Source of the DNA: Mycobacterium sp. 1245805.9
GTDB lineage: Bacteria > Actinomycetota > Actinomycetes > Mycobacteriales > Mycobacteriaceae
Direction of reading: 5' to 3'
NCBI RefSeq assembly: GCF_001672915.1
Contig: NZ_LZKR01000148.1
Coordinates: forward strand, 1 to 37,319
Length of the DNA: 37,319 bases
In this document: positions 32,172 through 37,319 of the stretch, one piece after another
Numbering within the stretch: position 1 is the stretch's first letter
Layout: every line of letters starts with the position of its first letter
Notes under the pieces: generated by a model
Database searches by the model: none
The model's input: only the letters and a program-made list of their open reading frames with translations
What the model was told of the DNA's origin: nothing
Position numbers and translations under genes: made by a program

Positions 32172-33545
32172 GTGAGCTCCGAAAACAACGAAAGCAGTCC
32201 CGAAACAGACCCCGCAGATCCGACCGCGCACTGGTCGTTCGAGACCAAGCAGGTCCACGCCGGCCAGAGTCCCGACCCCGCAACCAACGCCCGCGCCCTG
32301 CCGATCTACCAGACCACGTCCTACGTCTTCAACGACACCGCGCACGCCGCCGCGCTGTTCGGGCTGGAGGTCCCGGGCAACATCTACACGCGGATCGGCA
32401 ACCCGACCACCGACGTCGTCGAGCAGCGCATCGCCGCGCTCGAGGGCGGGGTGGCCGCGCTGTTCCTGTCCTCCGGCCAGGCGGCTGAGACATTCGCCAT
32501 ATTGAACCTCGCGAGTGCTGGAGATCACATCGTGTCCAGCCCGCGCCTGTACGGCGGCACCTACAACCTGTTCCACTATTCGCTGCCCAAGCTCGGCATC
32601 GAGGTCAGCTTCGTCGACGATCCCGACGACCTCGACTCGTGGCAGGCCGCGGTGCGCCCGAACACCAAGGCGTTCTTCGGCGAGACCATCTCCAACCCGC
32701 AGATCGACATCCTGGACACCCCCGGGGTCTCCGGGGTCGCCCACGCCAATGGCGTGCCGCTGATCGTCGACAACACCATCGCGACGCCCTACCTGATCCA
32801 GCCGTTCGCCCAGGGCGCCGACATCGTGGTCCACTCGGCTACCAAGTACCTGGGCGGGCACGGTGCGGCCATCGCCGGCGTGATCGTCGACGGCGGCACC
32901 TTCGACTGGACCCAGGGCCGCTTCCCCGGATTCACCACGCCCGACCCCAGCTATCACGGCGTGGTGTTCGCCGAGCTGGGCCCGCCGGCGTACGCGCTCA
33001 AGGCCCGCGTGCAGCTGCTGCGCGACCTGGGGTCGGCCGCCGCGCCGTTCAACGCGTTCCTGGTGGCGCAGGGCCTGGAGACGCTGAGCCTGCGCGTCGA
33101 GCGGCACGTCGCCAACGCGCAGCGGGTCGCCGAGTTCTTGGAGGCCCATGACGGTGTGGTGTCCGTGAACTACGCGGGGCTGCCCAGCTCGCCCTGGTAC
33201 GAGCGGGGAAAGAAGCTGGCGCCCAAGGGAACCGGGGCCGTGCTGGCGTTCGAGCTGGCCGGCGGCGTCGAGGCCGGCAAGGCGTTCGTGAACGCGCTGC
33301 AGCTGCACAGCCACGTCGCGAACATCGGCGACGTGCGCTCGCTGGTGATCCATCCGGCGTCGACCACGCACGCCCAGCTCAGCCCCGAGGAGCAGGTGGC
33401 CACCGGCGTGACGCCGGGGCTGGTGCGGCTGGCCGTCGGCATCGAGGGCATCGACGACATCCTGGCCGACCTGGAGCTCGGGTTCGCCGCGGCCCGCAAG
33501 ATCGGGGCCGGGGCGGCCGACCCGCAGGCCGTGGCGGCGTTCTGA
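32172..33545 (+). CDS. metC: O-acetylhomoserine sulfhydrylase / aminocarboxypropyltransferase
   Basis: PLP enzyme using O-acetylhomoserine and sulfide or methanethiol to make homocysteine or methionine. Annotated metC (Rv3340) in Mtb, though by family it is MetY/MetZ-like. 457 residues. Lys225 in HSATKYLGGHG binds PLP; SSGQAAETFAILN and YTRIGNPTTDVVEQR are cofactor and substrate loops. GTG 32172 gives the N-terminus expected from the Mtb protein (followed by DPTAHWSFETKQ). TTG 32097 is the only other in-frame start. Its message carries the SAM-IV riboswitch. metX follows after 11 bases. Confidence 0.93.
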   Translation: MSSENNESSPETDPADPTAHWSFETKQVHAGQSPDPATNARALPIYQTTSYVFNDTAHAAALFGLEVPGNIYTRIGNPTTDVVEQRIAALEGGVAALFLSSGQAAETFAILNLASAGDHIVSSPRLYGGTYNLFHYSLPKLGIEVSFVDDPDDLDSWQAAVRPNTKAFFGETISNPQIDILDTPGVSGVAHANGVPLIVDNTIATPYLIQPFAQGADIVVHSATKYLGGHGAAIAGVIVDGGTFDWTQGRFPGFTTPDPSYHGVVFAELGPPAYALKARVQLLRDLGSAAAPFNAFLVAQGLETLSLRVERHVANAQRVAEFLEAHDGVVSVNYAGLPSSPWYERGKKLAPKGTGAVLAFELAGGVEAGKAFVNALQLHSHVANIGDVRSLVIHPASTTHAQLSPEEQVATGVTPGLVRLAVGIEGIDDILADLELGFAAARKIGAGAADPQAVAAF

Positions 33546-33556
33546 GGGGTTTCGAC

Positions 33557-34705
33557 ATGACGATCTCCGACGTCCCGACGCAGACGCTGCCCGCCGAAGG
33601 CGAGCTCGGCCTCGTCCACATCGGCTCGCTGACCACCGAGAGCGGTGCGGTGATCGACGACGTCTGCATCGCGGTCCAGCGCTGGGGCGAGCTGTCGCCG
33701 ACGCGCGACAACGTGGTGGTGGTGCTGCACGCGCTCACCGGCGATTCGCACATCACCGGGCCCGCCGGACCCGGGCACCCCACGCCCGGCTGGTGGGACG
33801 GCGTGGCCGGGCCGGGAGCGCCGATCGACACCGACCGCTGGTGCGCGGTGGCCACCAACGTGCTCGGCGGCTGCCGCGGTTCCACCGGCCCCAGCTCGCT
33901 GGCCCGGGACGGAAAGCCGTGGGGCTCAAGGTTTCCGCTGATTTCGGTGCGCGACCAGGTGGAGGCCGACGTCGCCGCGCTGGCCGCGCTGGGCATCGAC
34001 CGGGTGGCCGCCGTCGTCGGCGGATCCATGGGCGGCGCAAGGGCTTTGGAGTGGATCGTCGGCCACCCCGACCGCGTGCGGGCCGGGCTGCTGCTGGCGG
34101 TCGGCGCGCGCGCCACCGCCGACCAGATCGGCACGCAGTCCACGCAGGTCGCGGCCATCAAGGCCGACCCGAACTGGCAGGGCGGCGACTACTACGAAAC
34201 GGGCCGTGCCCCAGATGCCGGGTTGACCATCGCCCGCCGCTTCGCGCACCTGACCTACCGCGGCGAGGTCGAGCTGGACACCCGCTTCGCCAACGACAGC
34301 CAGGACGGCGAGGATCCGGCCCCGCCAATTGGCGGCGGCCGGTATGCGGTGCAGAGCTACCTGGAGCATCAGGGCGACAAGCTGTTGGCCCGCTTCGACG
34401 CCGGCAGCTACGTCGTGCTGACCGACGCGCTGAGCAGCCACGACGTCGGCCGCGGCCGCGGCGGCCTCGAACGCGCTCTGCGCGGCTGCCCGGTGCCGGT
34501 GGTGGTCGGCGGCATCACCTCCGACCGGCTCTACCCGCTGCGGCTGCAGGAGGAGCTGGCCGAGCTGCTGCCCGGCTGCTCCGGGCTGCACGTCGTCGAC
34601 TCCATCTGCGGGCACGACGGGTTCCTGGTGGAGTCCGAGGCCGTCGGCGAATTGATCCGCGAGACGCTCGAGTTGGCGGACTCGGCCGATCGGGGTCGGC
34701 GGTGA
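33557..34705 (+). CDS. metX: homoserine O-acetyltransferase
   Basis: Acetyl-CoA plus L-homoserine to O-acetyl-L-homoserine, the substrate of the preceding gene's enzyme. 382 residues, alpha/beta-hydrolase fold: Ser157 in VGGSMGGARALEW, Asp323 in GITSDRLYPL, His353 in ICGHDGFLVE. The N-terminal ALTGDSHITGPA loop is typical of MetX. Ribosome site GAGGGG before ATG 33557. The stop overlaps the next gene as GTGA. Called metA in Mtb (Rv3341). Confidence 0.95.
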   Translation: MTISDVPTQTLPAEGELGLVHIGSLTTESGAVIDDVCIAVQRWGELSPTRDNVVVVLHALTGDSHITGPAGPGHPTPGWWDGVAGPGAPIDTDRWCAVATNVLGGCRGSTGPSSLARDGKPWGSRFPLISVRDQVEADVAALAALGIDRVAAVVGGSMGGARALEWIVGHPDRVRAGLLLAVGARATADQIGTQSTQVAAIKADPNWQGGDYYETGRAPDAGLTIARRFAHLTYRGEVELDTRFANDSQDGEDPAPPIGGGRYAVQSYLEHQGDKLLARFDAGSYVVLTDALSSHDVGRGRGGLERALRGCPVPVVVGGITSDRLYPLRLQEELAELLPGCSGLHVVDSICGHDGFLVESEAVGELIRETLELADSADRGRR

Positions 34706-35436
34706 TCCGCTCCAGCCAGGAACGCTCGCTGTCGTTCGGCTCAGCGGCCGCCGCCTACGAGCGTGGCCGCCCCTCCTATCCGCCGGAGGCCATCGACTGG
34801 CTGATCCCGCGCGGCGCGCGCCGCGTGCTGGACCTGGGTGCGGGCACCGGCAAGCTGACCACCCGGCTGGTGGAGCGCGGCCTGGACGTGGTGGCCGTCG
34901 ACCCGATTCCCGACATGCTGGAGGTGCTGCGGTCTTCGCTGCCGGAGACCCGCGCCCTGCTGGGCACCGCGGAAGAGATTCCGTTGGAGGACAACAGCGT
35001 TGACGCCGTGGTCGTCGCGCAGGCGTGGCACTGGGTGGACCCCGAGCGGGCGATCCCGGAGGTGGCCCGGGTGCTGCGGCCGGGCGGGCGGCTCGGCCTG
35101 GTGTGGAACACCCGCGACGAGCGAATGGGCTGGGTGCGCGAGCTGGGCGAGATCATCGGCTCCGACGGCGACCGGGGCCGCTTCGACGTGTCGCTGTCGA
35201 CGTCGTTCACCGAGCCCGAGCGCCATCAGGTCGAGTGGACGAATTACCTTACGCCGCAAGCGTTGATCGACCTGGTGGCCTCGCGCAGCTACTGCATCAC
35301 CTCGCCGACCGAGGTGCGCAGCCGCACGCTCGACGAGGTGCGCCAGTTGCTGGCCACCCATCCCGCGCTGGCGAATTCGAACGGCCTGGCGCTGCCCTAC
35401 GTCACCGTGTGCATCCGGGCGGCGTTGGCCGGGTAG
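34702..35436 (+). CDS. class I SAM-dependent methyltransferase (Rv3342-like)
   Basis: 244 residues. SAM-binding motif I is VLDLGAGTGK (42-51), followed by VVAVDPIPDMLEVL, AEEIPLEDNSVDAVVVAQAWHWVD and the post-motif VLRPGGRLGLVWNTRDE, a typical methyltransferase-11 arrangement. Substrate unknown. GTG 34702 overlaps the metX stop, so it is the third gene of the SAM-riboswitch operon. A SAM consumer here fits methionine/SAM balance, which is inference. Corresponds to Mtb Rv3342. Confidence 0.9.
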   Translation: MIRSSQERSLSFGSAAAAYERGRPSYPPEAIDWLIPRGARRVLDLGAGTGKLTTRLVERGLDVVAVDPIPDMLEVLRSSLPETRALLGTAEEIPLEDNSVDAVVVAQAWHWVDPERAIPEVARVLRPGGRLGLVWNTRDERMGWVRELGEIIGSDGDRGRFDVSLSTSFTEPERHQVEWTNYLTPQALIDLVASRSYCITSPTEVRSRTLDEVRQLLATHPALANSNGLALPYVTVCIRAALAG

Positions 35437-35446
35437 TCCGTTCGCG

Positions 35447-36700
35447 TCACCCGAAGAGGTTCGGCAACGGGGGCAAGCCCTGCAGCACCCCTTGGGAGAA
35501 GTACGGGCCGGCGTTTGGTGTCAGGGACGAATAGCCGTCGTTGACGATCGGCTGCAGGAACGAGTTGAGGTTGTCGACGATCGGCTGCGGGACGCCAATC
35601 TGCTCAAGCGGCAACAACATCGGCAGGGTCGGCGACGGGACCATGTACGTGGTGATGGTGCCGCCCAGGGAAGTGGTCGTGCTGGACAGCTGCACCGCGT
35701 CGGACATCGAGGCCAGCGATGTGGTGTTGTGGTGGTAGATCCCGCCGGCCAACGCGTTCACCCACGCCGGGATGTTCCAGGGCCGGTCGGGCGGATTGCC
35801 GAAAAAGTCGTACTGGCCGAACACCACGCTGACGTCGTACTGGGTGTTCGGCAGGCCCTGCGCCGTGTAGTCGACAAACGGCACGGTCACCCCGTTCGGC
35901 AGGTAGATGTGAAACAGGCCGGTCTCGGGGCCATTGAACAGGGCGAACTGCAGGGCACTGTGCGGCGGGGCGGTCGGGTCGGCGGCCAGGGCGGCCAATT
36001 CGCGGTTGACGACGAGCGTCCCCTCCGACAGCGCGGCGATGCGCACCGGGGCACCGCTGCCGTTGGCGAAGGCGTTGAAGATCTGGTCGTTGAGCGCCTG
36101 CTGCCCCATGGCGAGGGCCTGGTTGACGCCGGGGGCGGCCAGGCTCCCGCTGATGAGGCCGATGCTGGCCGGGTAGTTGACCACTTGCGGGGTGGTGCCG
36201 GGGAACCAGTTCTCGCCGATGGCGTGGTTCAGCAGGTCGTACCCCTGCAGGATCGACACGGAGAGTGGCCCCGGGACGCTGCCCGCGTAGACCAGCTGCC
36301 CCAGGTACGGCAGCCCGGTGATGAAGTTCGGGTAGTACAGCGGTCCCGCGCCGGGCACCGTGATCCGGGTGCCTGCCGCCGCGCCCGGGGTCAGCGGGCC
36401 GCCCAACAGCGTCTCGGCCGTTGCGATCTCGGTGGCCAGATATGTGCCGGCGTTGGCCGCCAGGGTGAGCGCGAACCTTTCGTGCAGCTGCGCCGCCTGC
36501 GCGGTGATCGCCTGGAATGCCTGGCCGTGCGCGCCGAACAACCCGGCGATGCACGTCGACACCTCGTCGGCGCCCGCGGCCAGCAGCGACGTGGTGGAGT
36601 TCGCGGCCGCGGCGTTCGCGGCGTCGACCGCCGACCCGATCCCGGCCAGATCCTCGGCAGCGCTCGACAGCCATTCGGGCGCGGCGAGGACGTACGACAC
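35447..36700 (-). CDS. PE family protein with C-terminal PE-PPE hydrolase-like domain
   Basis: 417 residues. PE domain 1-95 (MSYVLAAPEWLSSAAEDL, Pro8-Glu9), a short linker, then a PE-PPE alpha/beta-hydrolase domain from about 125 to 350. The likely nucleophile is Ser225 in IAALSEGTLVV. The elbow is A-x-S-x-G, not the common G-x-S-x-G. No PGRS repeats. GTG 36700 with AAGGAGG upstream. PE proteins are exported by ESX systems, and PE-PPE domains can hydrolyse lipids or esters; activity here is inferred. It converges with the methyltransferase gene. Confidence 0.88.
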   Translation of the reverse strand: MSYVLAAPEWLSSAAEDLAGIGSAVDAANAAAANSTTSLLAAGADEVSTCIAGLFGAHGQAFQAITAQAAQLHERFALTLAANAGTYLATEIATAETLLGGPLTPGAAAGTRITVPGAGPLYYPNFITGLPYLGQLVYAGSVPGPLSVSILQGYDLLNHAIGENWFPGTTPQVVNYPASIGLISGSLAAPGVNQALAMGQQALNDQIFNAFANGSGAPVRIAALSEGTLVVNRELAALAADPTAPPHSALQFALFNGPETGLFHIYLPNGVTVPFVDYTAQGLPNTQYDVSVVFGQYDFFGNPPDRPWNIPAWVNALAGGIYHHNTTSLASMSDAVQLSSTTTSLGGTITTYMVPSPTLPMLLPLEQIGVPQPIVDNLNSFLQPIVNDGYSSLTPNAGPYFSQGVLQGLPPLPNLFG

Positions 36701-36754
36701 CCGGTGCCTCCTTGCCCCCGATCGGTGGCTGTGAGGCTACTCGCGGCCACCACG

Positions 36755-37319
36755 CTAGGCGTGGCTTTCGTCGTCCTCGTCGTCTTCGCCGCGCAGCATT
36801 CGTTCGGGGTGGTGGAAGGAGTTGGTGCGGGGTTGGCCGCGGTCGAGATGCGGTGGGGGGATCCATTCGGTCTCACCGTGGGTGTTGGTGCGGGTGGTCC
36901 AGCCCTCTTCGGCGAGCCGGTTGTCCGGCCCGCAGGCCAGGGTGAGGTCGTCGATGTCGGTGCGCCGGGTGGTCGTCCAACCGTGGGTGTGGTGGACCTG
37001 GCTGTGGTAGGCCGGGGCGTCGCAGCCCGGTTTCGTGCACCCACGGTCTTTGGCGTAGAGCATGATGCGTTGCGCGGGTGAGGCCAGCCGCTTCGTGTGA
37101 TACAGCGCCAGCGGTTTGGCGTCATCAAAGAGCGCCAGGTAGTGATGCGCGTGACCGGCCCAGCGGATCACATCCGACATCGGCACCAGGGTGCCCCCGC
37201 CGGTGAGGGGCCTTGCCGGTGGCGGCCTCGAGCTCCTTGAGTGTGGTCATCGCCACGATCGACACCGGTAGCCCGTTGTGGCTGCCCAGCTTTCCCGAGG
37301 AGAACAGGGCCCGCAGCCC
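36755..37319 (-). pseudogene. DUF222/HNH (13E12-type) gene, frameshifted and cut by window edge
   Basis: From the right edge the minus strand reads GLRALFSSGKLGSHNG, then VSIVAMTTLKELEAATGKA, typical of the DUF222 region of 13E12-repeat proteins. The frame then shifts. The expected continuation, PLTGGGTLVPMSDVIRWAGHA, is in another phase, beginning at the G run 37207-37210. Removing one base from that run restores a single frame. After it comes the HNH endonuclease part: CTKPGCDAP, then HHTHGW and DDLTLACGPDN, ending at 36755 with an acidic tail. It is either a pseudogene or a homopolymer sequencing error. These genes occur in several copies in mycobacteria. Confidence 0.75.

Overview
The window is from a slow-growing Mycobacterium, most like the M. 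avium complex. Coding density and GC are high, four-base stop/start overlaps are common, and there are a PE family protein and a 13E12-type HNH gene. Gene order follows the M. tuberculosis (Mtb) Rv3313c-Rv3342 block: add-deoA-cdd | sdhCDAB | sigJ | aminotransferase | dacB1-sugI-nagA | Rv3335c-like | trpS | hydrolase | icd | metC-metX-methyltransferase. The Mtb comparison is from memory.

Layout. 1-1.9 kb: a truncated VWA membrane protein, a DivIVA-repeat membrane protein and a GlsB-type small membrane protein. 1.9-4.7 kb (minus): the nucleoside salvage operon cdd-deoA-add, each junction a four-base overlap. 4.8-8.3 kb (plus): sdhCDAB, a complete succinate dehydrogenase operon whose promoter contains a perfect 16-bp palindrome. 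8.3-12.3 kb: a GGEEF diguanylate cyclase, an AhpD-like protein beside SigJ (ECF41 type), and a class III aminotransferase divergent from sigJ with back-to-back -10 elements.

12.25-21.46 kb is the most interesting part. This is an apparent insertion between the Rv3329-like aminotransferase and dacB1. It holds a C39-like peptidase with LysM; an Hsp70-type ATPase that lacks a substrate-binding domain and ends in a membrane RDD domain; an ECF sigma factor overlapping a His-rich acidic protein; an operon of dynamin-like GTPase (IniC-like), a membrane-anchored GrpE-like exchange factor and a second dynamin-like GTPase; a YbjN-like protein; and a secreted DUF4189 protein. Four transcription units carry the same promoter signature: GGNAACTT, then GTGTC or GTTTC, with 16-17 bases between GGNAAC and the second box. 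The local ECF sigma factor is the obvious candidate to read it. I infer a membrane-stress regulon that couples an Hsp70/GrpE pair to membrane-remodelling GTPases.

21.5-28.2 kb: dacB1-sugI-nagA (cell-wall peptide trimming, sugar transport, amino-sugar deacetylation), a YihY-type membrane protein, trpS and an alpha/beta hydrolase. 28.2-31.7 kb: two unrelated NADP isocitrate dehydrogenases in tandem (icd1 and monomeric icd2). 31.8-35.4 kb: a 12-bp tandem repeat, a SAM-IV riboswitch with a visible expression platform and a 15-codon upstream ORF, then metC-metX-methyltransferase (methionine synthesis). 35.4-37.3 kb: a PE protein with a PE-PPE hydrolase domain, and a DUF222/HNH gene broken by a one-base frameshift and cut by the window edge.

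I saw no tRNA, rRNA, CRISPR array or intact insertion sequence.
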